Assembly: GCA_905233525.1 (NCBI GenBank)
Contig: CAJOEW010000015.1
Coordinates: 1-39,929 of the forward strand
Direction of reading: 5' to 3'
DNA from: an uncultured Synergistales bacterium
GTDB taxonomy: Bacteria > Synergistota > Synergistia > Synergistales > Aminobacteriaceae
Length of the DNA: 39,929 bases
The notes below the pieces were generated by a model. That model did no database searches and was not told the origin of the DNA. It worked only from the letters and a program-made list of their open reading frames with translations. Below are positions 9,358 through 18,194 of the stretch, in pieces. The number at the start of each line of letters is the position of its first letter. The stretch's first letter is position 1. The translations under genes were made by a program, and so were the position numbers.

Positions 9358-10556
9358 ATGCAGGATTTTGAAGTTAAAGATATGTCATTAGCACAGCACG
9401 GCCTTAATAAAATTGATTGGGCGTGGCAGTATATGCCGTCAATGCAGTTCTCGTATAATAAATATAAAGACGCTCAACCGTTTAAAGGTGCCGTTATTGC
9501 TGCGTGTTTACATTTAGAAGCTAAGACCGCAAATTTATTGATCACGTTAACAAAATTAGGTGCTGTTGTTGCTGCGTGCGGTAGTAATCCTTTATCGACT
9601 CAAGATGATATCTGCGCCGGACTTGCTCAACGCGGTGTACATGTTTACAGCCATAGAGGAATGACGACGGAAGAATATTTTAATTACGTTAATAAAGTCC
9701 TTGACTACAAACCGAATGTAATTATCGATGATGGAGCCGATTTAATTGCTACGATCCATAAAGACCGCCGCGAACTTATCCCAAATATTTTAGGAGGCTC
9801 TGAAGAAACTACATCAGGCGTGAAACGTTTACGCGCTATGAATAATGACGGCGTTTTAGAATTTCCGATGATCGCTGTAAATGACGCTTTAAGCAAATAT
9901 TTATTTGACAACCGTTACGGTACAGGCCAATCAGTTTGGGACGGCTTCGTACGTACTACAAATATGGTCGTTGCCGGTAAAACTGTCGTTGTAGTTGGTT
10001 ATGGATGGTGCGGACGCCAGAGGTCGATCCTCATAAGGCTTGCGAGGCTTTAATGGACGGTTTCAGAGTCATGAGCATGGAAGAAGCTGCGCCGCTTGGT
10101 GATATTTTCTTAACACTTACGGGAAATATTCATGTAATCCGTAAAGAACATATTGAGCGCATGAAAAATGGAGCCGTGTTAGGTAATGCAGGTCATTTTG
10201 ATGTCGAAATAAGCAAGCCTGATTTACAAAGCTTGGCCGATCATGTTGAACAATTACGCGATAATATTGATACTTACGTTATGAAAGACGGACGCAGAAT
10301 AAATTTATTAGGTGAAGGCAGATTAACAAATTTAGCTTGCGCCGATGGACATCCGATCGAAATTATGGATCTCAGCTTCAGTTTACAGTTAGAGGCAGCG
10401 TTATATATTTACACTCACAAAATTAACGCAGGCTTATATCCTGTACCTATGGAGATCGACCGCGCCGTAATGAATTCAAAATTAGCTGCTCTCGGTGTAA
10501 ATATTGATACTATGACATCAGAACAGATCGAATATATGAAAAGCTGGCAGGAGTAA
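9358..10556 (+). pseudogene. ahcY: Adenosylhomocysteinase (short Thermotoga-like type) with internal frame-breaking deletion
   Basis: The family enzyme splits S-adenosylhomocysteine (or, in some lineages, S-inosylhomocysteine) to homocysteine and a nucleoside with tightly bound NAD. Frame one gives the N-terminal domain with [21 protein letters not shown] and [13 protein letters not shown], then [11 protein letters not shown], and stops at 10053. The second part, [15 protein letters not shown] to the C terminus, continues in another frame to 10556. About 16 residues that normally complete the NAD-binding loop and following helix (after GYGWCGR) are missing. Without the gap the protein would be about 410 residues, the short form. 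Its ATG is eight bases after uvrA, and mtaD follows five bases downstream. It may be a true null or a local assembly loss. Confidence 0.88.
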
Positions 10557-10561
10557 AAATT

Positions 10562-11827
10562 ATGGCAACTCTATTTAAAGATGTTTTTATATTGGACGGT
10601 TCAAGATTACATGCTGAACGCGTTCATTTATTGGTCTCAAAAGGCCGTATAGCTGAAATAAAAGACTACCGCGAAACACCTCCGAGCGCCGATAAAATAA
10701 TTTCAGGACGCGGAAAAATGGCAGTAATCCCCGGATTCGTAAATGCTCACACCCATGCGGCCATGGTTTTATTACGCGGTCTTGGTGAAGAAGCGCCCTT
10801 AATGGATTGGCTGCAAAATAAAATTTGGCCTGTCGAAGATAAATTAACGCCGGATTATATTTATTGGGGAACGTTATCGGCAATTTTAGAAATGCTCTCA
10901 ACCGGTACAACATGCTTCGCCGATATGTATTTTGAAATGGAACGTGTAGCAGAAGCTGTTTTAAATACAGGTATGCGTGCAGCTTTATCCCGCGGAATCA
11001 ATCAGGGTGAACCAGGCAAAATTGAACGCTCGCTCGAAAATAATATTAACCTCGCTAAAAAATATCATGGCCGTGAAGGTTTAATTACTGTTCAGCTTGG
11101 GCCTCATGCTCCGTATACAGTTCCGCTTGATTCAATGAAAATGATCAGCCAGGCAGCAAAAGATAATGATTTAGGAATCCATTTCCATTATTTAGAGACT
11201 GAAGGCGAAAAAAATTCACTGCCTGAAAATTATTTAGAGCAGGCCGGATTATTAGGAGTCCCTCATTTAACGCTGGCTCATTCTGTTTATTTGGATCCTG
11301 ATATAAAAATCAATTTCGATAATATTACGCTCGTTCATTGTCCAAATAGTAATTTAAAACTTGGAAGCGGTATCATGCCTTTAAATTCATGGCTTGATCG
11401 TGATGTTTCTGTTGCTCTTGGAACTGACGGCGCGTCAAGTAATAATAAATTAGATATGTGGGACGAAATGCGCGTAACAGCTTTATTACATAAAGGCGTT
11501 AATAAAGATCCTGTAATAATTCCGGCGATCGATGTCTTAAGAATGGCAACGTATGAAGGTGCGAAAGCGTTCGGATTTTCTCAAAAAGGAATGATTAACG
11601 AAGGCTGGGCGGCTGATCTTGTGCTTGTTGATCTCGATAAGCCTCATTATATCGGAGTCAATAATGAAAATTTAGGCGTGTATCTCGTTTATGCAGGCAG
11701 TTCAGCAGACGTAGCCGGCACTATGGTTAATGGAAAATGGTTATATTTGCGCGGTAATTATCCTACGCTTGATCATGATGAAATTATTTCTAAAGCACTT
11801 GAAGCGCGTGAAGCTATTACTAAATAA
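10562..11827 (+). CDS. mtaD: 5-methylthioadenosine/S-adenosylhomocysteine deaminase
   Basis: Metal-dependent amidohydrolase that deaminates SAH and methylthioadenosine to the inosine forms. The 421-residue protein has the metal-ligand motif HTHAAMVLLRGL, the region DWLQNKIWP typical of this subfamily, FHYLETEGE, the histidine in LAHSVYLD, and GTDGASSNN with the catalytic aspartate. It follows the adenosylhomocysteinase gene with a five-base spacer. This pairing suggests a route from SAH to S-inosylhomocysteine and then to homocysteine, as described for methanogens. Other TRZ/ATZ-type deaminases share the fold, but the context favours this substrate. Confidence 0.9.
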   Translation: MATLFKDVFILDGSRLHAERVHLLVSKGRIAEIKDYRETPPSADKIISGRGKMAVIPGFVNAHTHAAMVLLRGLGEEAPLMDWLQNKIWPVEDKLTPDYIYWGTLSAILEMLSTGTTCFADMYFEMERVAEAVLNTGMRAALSRGINQGEPGKIERSLENNINLAKKYHGREGLITVQLGPHAPYTVPLDSMKMISQAAKDNDLGIHFHYLETEGEKNSLPENYLEQAGLLGVPHLTLAHSVYLDPDIKINFDNITLVHCPNSNLKLGSGIMPLNSWLDRDVSVALGTDGASSNNKLDMWDEMRVTALLHKGVNKDPVIIPAIDVLRMATYEGAKAFGFSQKGMINEGWAADLVLVDLDKPHYIGVNNENLGVYLVYAGSSADVAGTMVNGKWLYLRGNYPTLDHDEIISKALEAREAITK

Positions 11828-11848
11828 TTCAAGGAGCTTTTAATTTAA

Positions 11849-13528
11849 ATGAACGGTTTGATTTTAGTTGCAATAGCTGTAATGGTTTTATTGCTGTCAT
11901 ATTTATTATACGGCGGATGGCTTTCAAGCGTCTGGGATTTGGAGCAAAACACAGAAACACCGGCAATAAAATATAAAGATAATAAAGAATTTTCGCCTGC
12001 ATCAAAAATTTCAGCATTCGCCAGTCAGTTTAATTCTATTGCAGGCGTTGGAGCTGTCACAGGGCCGATAATCGCTATTCAATTCGGCTGGCTTCCTGTG
12101 TTCTTATGGTTGTTAATAGGCGGAGTGTTTTTTGGAGCTGTTCAAGATTGTGCGAGCCTATATGCTTCTGTTAAGAACGACGGCAAATCAATGGGCTTCA
12201 TAATCGAAAAATATATCGGCAAAACAGGTAAGATATTATTTTTAATATTCTGCTGGCTGTTCTCGTTAATCGTTATAGCTTCGTTTGCTGATATATTGGC
12301 GAAAGCTTTCAGCTATATAAATCCTGACGGTTCAGAGAATACAGCCGGAACAATTGCAGCCTCGATCTCAATGTTATATATAATTGCGGCGTTAGTGTTG
12401 GGAATTTTTTTAAAGTTCGTTAACGTAAATGAGTGCGTTAGATTCCTGATAGCGTTAATTCTTGTGCCGGTCATGATTTGTTTAGGCTTTATATTTCCTT
12501 TGAAACATGGTGCAGAATTTTGGCGGTACGTTGTTTTTATTTATTGTTTTGTTTCGTCGATTATACCGCTCTGGTTATTAAAAGCTCCTCGCGATTATTT
12601 CAGTATATTTTTATTTGTGCTCGTAATTTTAGGAGGAGCGTTAGGAATTATCATAGCTGCGCCTTCAATTGAAGAAGTACCTGTTTTTACCGGCTTTTAT
12701 GTTAATAATTTGCCTTTATTCCCGATTTTATTCGTGACTGTTGCATGTGGTGCCGTGTCAGGATTTCACAGCATTATCTCATCAAGCAATACGTCTAAAA
12801 TGATTTCAAAGAATACTGACATTTTACCGGCTGGTTATGGCGCTATGCTCCTTGAAGTTATGTTAGCAGTAATAGCTCTCGTGGCAGCATGTACAGGAAT
12901 GAAAGAAGGAAATTTGACAACAGGAAATCCTTTAGGAATCTTCAGCCGTTCTGTTGCAAATTTATTAACTGAGCTTGGCCTGCCTGTAGAATTTTCTACG
13001 TGCATAATGGTTACTTGCGTTACAGATTTAGCTACAACGACGATCGATTCTGTTGCGAGAATTGGCCGTACGTCATGGCAGGAATTATTTACACCTGAAA
13101 ATAAAAATAATGCAGGCTTCATTCGTAAATTTATTACTAACGATTTTATAGCAGCTTTTATGACTCTTGCGCCTGCGTTTTTGCTATGCCTGGGCGGATA
13201 TGAAAAAATATGGCCGTTATTTGGATCAGCTAATCAATTATTATCAGCCTTAGTTTTAACTGCGCTCGCTGTATTTTTAAAAGCAACAGGCCGTAAAGGC
13301 TGGATGTTATATATTCCGATGTTGTTTATGTTTGTCGTAACGATGTCAGCATTGATCTTTAAAGTGTATGAAATTTATACGCACTTCATGGCAGGGCATT
13401 TTATCATGATGAGTGACGGCCTACAATTTATTTTGGCGTTAGCTTTAATGGCGCTGGCTTTGATCGTTGTGTTTAAATCATGGCACGAACTTTTTAGAGT
13501 GAAATTTCAAAAAGAAGTTCAAAAATAA
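11849..13528 (+). CDS. cstA: CstA family carbon-starvation/peptide transporter
   Basis: A 559-residue polytopic inner-membrane protein of the CstA family, whose characterised members import peptides or pyruvate. Family landmarks are FNSIAGVGAVTGP near residue 60, GAVQDCASLYASVKNDGKSMG, the GFHSIISSSNTSK segment, and LTELGLP with TTTIDSVARIGR in the second half. It is shorter than the E. coli protein (about 700 residues), as is common outside the enterobacteria. SD AAGGAG precedes the ATG. It is the last gene of the dap-uvrA-mtaD run and is followed by a strong terminator. The substrate is not inferable. Confidence 0.9.
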   Translation: MNGLILVAIAVMVLLLSYLLYGGWLSSVWDLEQNTETPAIKYKDNKEFSPASKISAFASQFNSIAGVGAVTGPIIAIQFGWLPVFLWLLIGGVFFGAVQDCASLYASVKNDGKSMGFIIEKYIGKTGKILFLIFCWLFSLIVIASFADILAKAFSYINPDGSENTAGTIAASISMLYIIAALVLGIFLKFVNVNECVRFLIALILVPVMICLGFIFPLKHGAEFWRYVVFIYCFVSSIIPLWLLKAPRDYFSIFLFVLVILGGALGIIIAAPSIEEVPVFTGFYVNNLPLFPILFVTVACGAVSGFHSIISSSNTSKMISKNTDILPAGYGAMLLEVMLAVIALVAACTGMKEGNLTTGNPLGIFSRSVANLLTELGLPVEFSTCIMVTCVTDLATTTIDSVARIGRTSWQELFTPENKNNAGFIRKFITNDFIAAFMTLAPAFLLCLGGYEKIWPLFGSANQLLSALVLTALAVFLKATGRKGWMLYIPMLFMFVVTMSALIFKVYEIYTHFMAGHFIMMSDGLQFILALALMALALIVVFKSWHELFRVKFQKEVQK

Positions 13529-13552
13529 TTTTCCAGCTTAAAAAATAATCAT

Positions 13553-13582
13553 GCCTTCGGTTTTTGGCCGGAGGCTTTTTTT
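13553..13582 (+). terminator. Terminator after cstA
   Basis: GCCTTCGG and CCGGAGGC form a hairpin with one G-T pair around a TTTTTGG loop, followed by seven T. It separates the metabolic gene run from the acyl-reduction operon. Confidence 0.85.
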
Positions 13583-13585
13583 GTT

Positions 13586-13593
13586 GCTATAAT
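13586..13593 (+). promoter_or_regulatory. Candidate extended -10 promoter of the ACP/LuxCE/transketolase operon
   Basis: TGCTATAATG contains a perfect TATAAT at 13588-13593 with a TGn extension, just after the cstA terminator and 34 bases before the ACP start. No good -35 is seen, since that region is the terminator stem. An ATG at 13592 overlaps this box, which argues against its use as a start. Confidence 0.5.
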
Positions 13594-13627
13594 GCTTGAA
13601 AATATTAAAAGGAGTGTTTTTTTCTCA

Positions 13628-13864
13628 ATGGATAATTTAAAAAAATATAATCAGGCGTTTATTGACACGTTTAGAATTTCTGAAGATCAGTTACAGAATT
13701 TGCAATATCAATCAATCGAAGCTTGGGACTCCGTCGGACATATGAGTTTAATTGCAGCGCTCGAAGATGCTTTTGATATCATGTTTGAAACTGATGACAT
13801 AATAGATTTTTCTTCGTACCAAAAAGGAAAAGAGTTAATAGCCAAATATGACGTACAATTATAA
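13628..13864 (+). CDS. Acyl carrier protein
   Basis: A 78-residue acidic helical protein with the phosphopantetheine attachment motif WDSVGHMSL; the modified serine is S35. It would carry the acyl group as a thioester for the ligase and reductase encoded next. ATG at 13628 has AAAGGAG at the right distance; a start at 13592 would lie in the -10 box. It is divergent from fatty-acid ACPs, which have DSLD, and looks like the stand-alone carriers of specialised pathways. It overlaps the ligase gene by 17 bases, so the two are translated together. Confidence 0.88.
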   Translation: MDNLKKYNQAFIDTFRISEDQLQNLQYQSIEAWDSVGHMSLIAALEDAFDIMFETDDIIDFSSYQKGKELIAKYDVQL

Positions 13865-15221
13865 TTTCTTTGATGAGCTTGAAAAATTCGGTGATGCTCC
13901 TGCTGTTGAAACTGAATGTAAAATAATTTCTTATTCACAGCTCGTAAACATGGCAGAAAATTTAACACGTGATATTTTTTCGCGCGCTCTGGTCTTTCTC
14001 GTATGTAAGAATGAGCCTGAAGCTATTGCCGGTTATATTGGATGCATTCGTAAACGCGCCGTGCCTGTCCTGATAAATTCAACGATTGATAAAGATTTAT
14101 TTAACAGCTTGAAAAATTTATACAGACCGAATTATATTTTATGTCCTGAAAATTTTAATGACGGCGAATATAAATTATCACTTGAAAATAAATCTCCTCA
14201 TGAAATTTTTAATGACCTCGCAATTTTATTAACAACTTCTGGCAGCACTGGAAGCCCTAAATTTGTCCGCCAGTCGTATAAAAATATTCAGGCTAATACT
14301 CATTCAATATGCGAATACTTGAAAATTTCACGTAATGATAAAGCAATAACTACAATGCCAATGAGCTATACTTACGGACTTTCGATTATACAGACTCATT
14401 TATTTTCAGGCGCAACGATTTTTACAACTGAGAAAAATTTTTTTAACCGTGACTTTTGGCAGATAATGCGCGATAAAAAAATAAATACGTTCGGTGCGGT
14501 GCCGTATACGTATGAAATGCTTGATAAACTGCGTTTCTTGAAAATGAATCTGCCGGATTTAAAATATATTACTCAGGCCGGCGGACATTTAAATAAAGAT
14601 CTCCAAAATAAATTCGCCCGCGGCTTTCATGAACAAAATAAAAAATTTATAGTCATGTACGGCGCAGCAGAAGCTACAGCGAGAATGAGCTATATACCTT
14701 CAGAATATGCGCTTAATAAAATCGGCAGTATAGGCATTGCGATTCCAGGCGGAAGATTTGAAATTATTGATGACGATCAAAATATAATCACAGCGCCAAA
14801 TTTATCCGGCGAATTAGTTTATTACGGCGATAATGTTACACTCGGTTATGCTCAATGCCTTGAAGACTTAGCTAAAAACGATGAGAATAAAGGCCGGCTG
14901 TTAACTGGTGATATTGCAAAATTTGATGAAGACGGATTCTTTTACATCGAAGGCAGAAAAAAACGCTTCTTAAAAATTTTCGGCAATCGTGTAAATCTGG
15001 CTGAACTTGAGGAAATTTTAAAGGCTCGCGGTTATGAATGTGCCTGCACCGGTGTTGATGACCATTTGAAAATTTACATGACTGATAAAACAAAATTAAC
15101 AACCGTGATTGAAACTGCTGAGAGCGTAACGCATTTGAACCGAGCGGCTTTTGAAGCTGTTTATATCGAAAAAATCCCAAGAAATGACGCAGGAAAAATT
15201 TTATATTCGGAGCTTGTTTAA
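13848..15221 (+). CDS. AMP-forming acyl ligase (ANL superfamily), probably acyl-ACP ligase
   Basis: The 457-residue protein has the adenylate-forming enzyme motifs in order: the P-loop LLTTSGSTGSPK (about residue 130), YGAAEATARM, TGDIAKFDEDGF followed by GRKKRFLKIFG, and the A10 lysine in PRNDAGKIL. It would activate a carboxylic acid with ATP and load it onto the neighbouring ACP or onto CoA. It is shorter than most acyl-CoA synthetases (500-560 residues) but all core motifs are present. It is sandwiched between ACP and the LuxE-like gene with overlaps at both ends. The acid substrate cannot be read from the sequence. Confidence 0.85.
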   Translation: MTYNYNFFDELEKFGDAPAVETECKIISYSQLVNMAENLTRDIFSRALVFLVCKNEPEAIAGYIGCIRKRAVPVLINSTIDKDLFNSLKNLYRPNYILCPENFNDGEYKLSLENKSPHEIFNDLAILLTTSGSTGSPKFVRQSYKNIQANTHSICEYLKISRNDKAITTMPMSYTYGLSIIQTHLFSGATIFTTEKNFFNRDFWQIMRDKKINTFGAVPYTYEMLDKLRFLKMNLPDLKYITQAGGHLNKDLQNKFARGFHEQNKKFIVMYGAAEATARMSYIPSEYALNKIGSIGIAIPGGRFEIIDDDQNIITAPNLSGELVYYGDNVTLGYAQCLEDLAKNDENKGRLLTGDIAKFDEDGFFYIEGRKKRFLKIFGNRVNLAELEEILKARGYECACTGVDDHLKIYMTDKTKLTTVIETAESVTHLNRAAFEAVYIEKIPRNDAGKILYSELV

Positions 15222-16270
15222 TGGAAATTGAAGACATGTTGAAAATTTCGCCGTATTCGCTTGATAAAGAATCAAAGCAAAAAATTTTAAGTGAACGGCT
15301 CAATTATTTAGAAAAATTTCATTATGAACACTGTAAAGAATTCAGAGCGGTTAAAGATAATTTAACGCCTTCACCGGATTTTATACCAGTCAGATTATTT
15401 AAGGAGTTCGATTTAAAATCCGTTCCGGATAACGAAATAATAAAGCTCATGACTTCATCAGGAACAACAGGCCAGAGCGTATCAAGAATTTTTTTAGACC
15501 GCTCAACAGCTTTGAATCAACAAAAAGTCATGTCAAAGATCGTCGCAGATTTTACAGGAGCTTCAAGAATGCCAATGATAATTTTAGATTGTCCGGCAGT
15601 TTTAAAAAAACGCGAGTTATTAACAGCACGAGGCGCAGGGATTTTGGGCTTCAGCATATTCGGCACGAAAAAAATTTACGCGTTCGATGATGACATGAAT
15701 TTAAAGCTGGACGATTTAAAAGAATTTATTAACGAATTTGGCGAGCATAAAATTTTATTATTCGGTTTTACTTTTATGATCTGGCAATATTTTTACAAGA
15801 CGTTAAAAAATTTAAACACTCGCCTGAATTTAAATAATGCTGTCCTGATTCATGGCGGAGGCTGGAAAAAATTAGCGTCTGAATCTGTCAGTGCTGATGA
15901 GTTTAAAAAATCCCTTAATGAAATTTGCGGACTTGTTAATATTCATGATTATTACGGCATGATCGAACAGACAGGATCAATTTTTATGCAGTGTGAACAC
16001 GGAAATTTACACGCCAGCATATTTTCAGACATAAAGACGCGCCGGCCAAATGATTTTTCAGAATGCAATTTCAATGAGCGCGGAATAATCCAAGTAATTT
16101 CAGCCTTACCTGTTTCATATCCCGGACATTCGCTTTTAACAGAGGACGAAGGAGAAATTTTAGGTGAAGACGATTGCCCTTGCGGACGTTTAGGAAAATA
16201 TTTTAAAGTTCACGGACGTTTGAAAGGCGCTGAATTGAGAGGATGCAGCGATACATATGAAAGACGTTAA
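15221..16270 (+). CDS. LuxE-like acyl-protein synthetase/acyltransferase
   Basis: The 349-residue protein belongs to the LuxE/PaaK-like group of the adenylate-forming fold. It has MTSSGTTGQSVSRIF (phosphate loop), HDYYGMIEQTGS, CPCGRLGKYF and HGRLKGAELRGCSD near the C terminus, where LuxE carries its acyl-accepting cysteine (C342 here). In luminous bacteria LuxE activates a fatty acid, holds it as a thioester and passes it to LuxC for reduction. Here the partner LuxC-like gene overlaps its 3' end by 14 bases, which supports the same hand-over. No luciferase genes are present, so the aldehyde serves another purpose. Confidence 0.85.
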   Translation: MEIEDMLKISPYSLDKESKQKILSERLNYLEKFHYEHCKEFRAVKDNLTPSPDFIPVRLFKEFDLKSVPDNEIIKLMTSSGTTGQSVSRIFLDRSTALNQQKVMSKIVADFTGASRMPMIILDCPAVLKKRELLTARGAGILGFSIFGTKKIYAFDDDMNLKLDDLKEFINEFGEHKILLFGFTFMIWQYFYKTLKNLNTRLNLNNAVLIHGGGWKKLASESVSADEFKKSLNEICGLVNIHDYYGMIEQTGSIFMQCEHGNLHASIFSDIKTRRPNDFSECNFNERGIIQVISALPVSYPGHSLLTEDEGEILGEDDCPCGRLGKYFKVHGRLKGAELRGCSDTYERR

Positions 16271-17429
16271 TATTATTTGCGGTACTGATGAAATAATTTC
16301 AAAGCCTTTACAAGCTTATGACGATCGCGTAATAAATTTTCTTAGTGATTTATCGCGAGCCTTAATGAATATAAGAGCTTGGCCTGATGTTGTTTCGTTA
16401 GGTTTTTGGTGCAGAAGAGCTAATCTTGAAAAAATGCGTTCAACCTGCCATGAATATAATTTCAGAATTGGCCGCGGCTTATGTTTTCATATTGCGCCGT
16501 CAAATATTCCTGTTAATTTTGCATTCTCATATATGTTCGGTTTGATTTCAGGCTGTGCAAATATAATAAGAGTTCCTAGCAAAAATTTTGAGCAGGTTAA
16601 TATAATTCTTGACATCGTGAACGAAAAATTAAAATCATATCCAGAAATATATTCACGCACGCAATTTATAAAATATCCGTCAGATAATAATAATATTACG
16701 GCTGAATACTCGTTAAAATCTGACGCTCGCTTAATATGGGGAGGCGATGCAACTATAAAAAATATCCGCGCTCTTGAAAGTAAACCGCGTTGTATTGATA
16801 TATGCTTCGCTGATAGATATTCAATAGCGTTAATAAATTCTGAAGCCGTCATGAATGCTAACGAGGCTGATTTAAAAAGGCTGGCGGAAAATTTTTATAA
16901 CGACACGTTCTTAATCGATCAAAACGCATGCTCAAGTCCTAATATAATATTTTGGCTGAATGATAATGAAAATAAACCGGCTCGCTTAAAATTTTGGCAG
17001 GCTGTTCACGAATATTCAGACTCAAAATATAAAATACAGGCTTCGATCGGCGTGAATAAATTTTCAAAAGCATGTGAAGACGCGATAAATTTTGACATTC
17101 AATCAACTCGCTATAATAACAAAAATTTAATCTGGCTCGCTGAATTAAAAAATCTTGATGAAAATCTTGACACATTCAGAGGCAGCAGCGGATATTTTTA
17201 TGAATACGTTTTAAATAATTATGACGAGTTATTTAAAATAATTAACAGCAAATATCAGACGCTGACATATTACGGAATTGACGCGGACGAATTGCAGAGC
17301 CTCATTATTAAAAATAATTTAACCGGCATTGACCGCATTACACCGATCGGAAGAGCTTTAGACATTGGCATAATATGGGACGGCTTCGACATTGTAAGGA
17401 CGTTGTCAAGAATTGTTAATAAGGAGTGA
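16257..17429 (+). CDS. LuxC-like acyl reductase
   Basis: The 390-residue protein resembles the NADPH-dependent reductase of the LuxCDE complex, which turns a bound acyl thioester into an aldehyde. The aldehyde-dehydrogenase-like core shows FHIAPSNIPVNFAFSYMFGL near residue 80, a nucleotide-binding region with LIWGGDATIKNIR, and the catalytic cysteine block DQNACSSPN (C225). It starts inside the LuxE gene and is followed by the SDR gene after eight bases. The substrate could be the LuxE-bound or ACP-bound acyl group. Confidence 0.87.
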   Translation: MKDVNIICGTDEIISKPLQAYDDRVINFLSDLSRALMNIRAWPDVVSLGFWCRRANLEKMRSTCHEYNFRIGRGLCFHIAPSNIPVNFAFSYMFGLISGCANIIRVPSKNFEQVNIILDIVNEKLKSYPEIYSRTQFIKYPSDNNNITAEYSLKSDARLIWGGDATIKNIRALESKPRCIDICFADRYSIALINSEAVMNANEADLKRLAENFYNDTFLIDQNACSSPNIIFWLNDNENKPARLKFWQAVHEYSDSKYKIQASIGVNKFSKACEDAINFDIQSTRYNNKNLIWLAELKNLDENLDTFRGSSGYFYEYVLNNYDELFKIINSKYQTLTYYGIDADELQSLIIKNNLTGIDRITPIGRALDIGIIWDGFDIVRTLSRIVNKE

Positions 17430-17437
17430 TTTTTGAA

Positions 17438-18178
17438 ATGGCGAGGACGATTTTTATAACCGGTTCAAACCGCGGTATAGGTTTTGCTGTGCTTAACAAG
17501 TTTTCAAAAAAAGAGCAGGACTCAAAAATTATAGCTCATGCAAGAATTGAAACGCCGGAATTTCTGGAAAAGCTTGCGAGCCTGAAAAATAATAATATTG
17601 AGCCTGTATATTTTGATTTGCTTGACACTGAGAATTTAAAAAAACAAGTCAGTGCGATTATTAAATCTTATAAAAAAATTGACGTGCTCATAAATAATGC
17701 CGGTGTTGTTAAAGCTCCGAAATCTTTTTTAATGTGCGATGAGAATACTTTGAGAGAAACTTTTGAGATAAATTTTTTCGCTCAAGTTTTTATAACACAG
17801 CTTATCACGCGTGCAATGATCCGTAATAATTCCGGCGCGATCGTAAATCTTGCTTCAGTCGCAGGAATTTCAGGTATAGAAGGCCAATTTGAATACGTCG
17901 CTTCAAAATCTGCCGTTATAGGAATGACAAAACGTCTTGCAATAGAATTAGCACCGTATAAAATTCGTGTTAATGCCGTTGCTCCAGGAATGACTGATAC
18001 TGAAATGATGTCAAACATGGAAAATAATTTACGCGAAAAATTATTGAGTAATTCAATTTCAAAACGTTTAGCCCAACCTGATGAAATAGCGGATGTAATT
18101 TATTTTTTAACAAGCGTCGAATCAAGTTATATTAACGGACAAATCTTAACGGTTAACGGCGGCGGTTATGTATTTTAA
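17438..18178 (+). CDS. Short-chain dehydrogenase/reductase (FabG-like)
   Basis: A 246-residue classical SDR with the nucleotide motif GSNRGIGFA, NNAGVV, the catalytic serine in NLASVAG, YVASK with the catalytic tyrosine and lysine, and the C-terminal VNGGGY. It resembles 3-oxoacyl-ACP reductases but lies in a ligase/LuxE/LuxC/transketolase operon, so it may reduce a ketone or oxidise an alcohol in that pathway. I chose ATG at 17438 because AAGGAG lies 11 bases before it; GTG at 17426 is within that site. Confidence 0.88.
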   Translation: MARTIFITGSNRGIGFAVLNKFSKKEQDSKIIAHARIETPEFLEKLASLKNNNIEPVYFDLLDTENLKKQVSAIIKSYKKIDVLINNAGVVKAPKSFLMCDENTLRETFEINFFAQVFITQLITRAMIRNNSGAIVNLASVAGISGIEGQFEYVASKSAVIGMTKRLAIELAPYKIRVNAVAPGMTDTEMMSNMENNLREKLLSNSISKRLAQPDEIADVIYFLTSVESSYINGQILTVNGGGYVF

Positions 18179-18194
18179 TAGGAGGCTGTGAGAA

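Noticed and set aside
9358-10556. Programmed frameshift or translational bypass restoring adenosylhomocysteinase
   Set aside because: A frameshift would fix only the frame. Here conserved residues of the NAD loop are themselves missing, and no slippery site or stimulatory structure is evident at the junction.
13848-17429. A bioluminescence (lux) operon
   Set aside because: LuxC- and LuxE-like genes are present, but no luciferase (luxAB), no luxD thioesterase and no flavin reductase lie nearby; transketolase and SDR genes follow instead.
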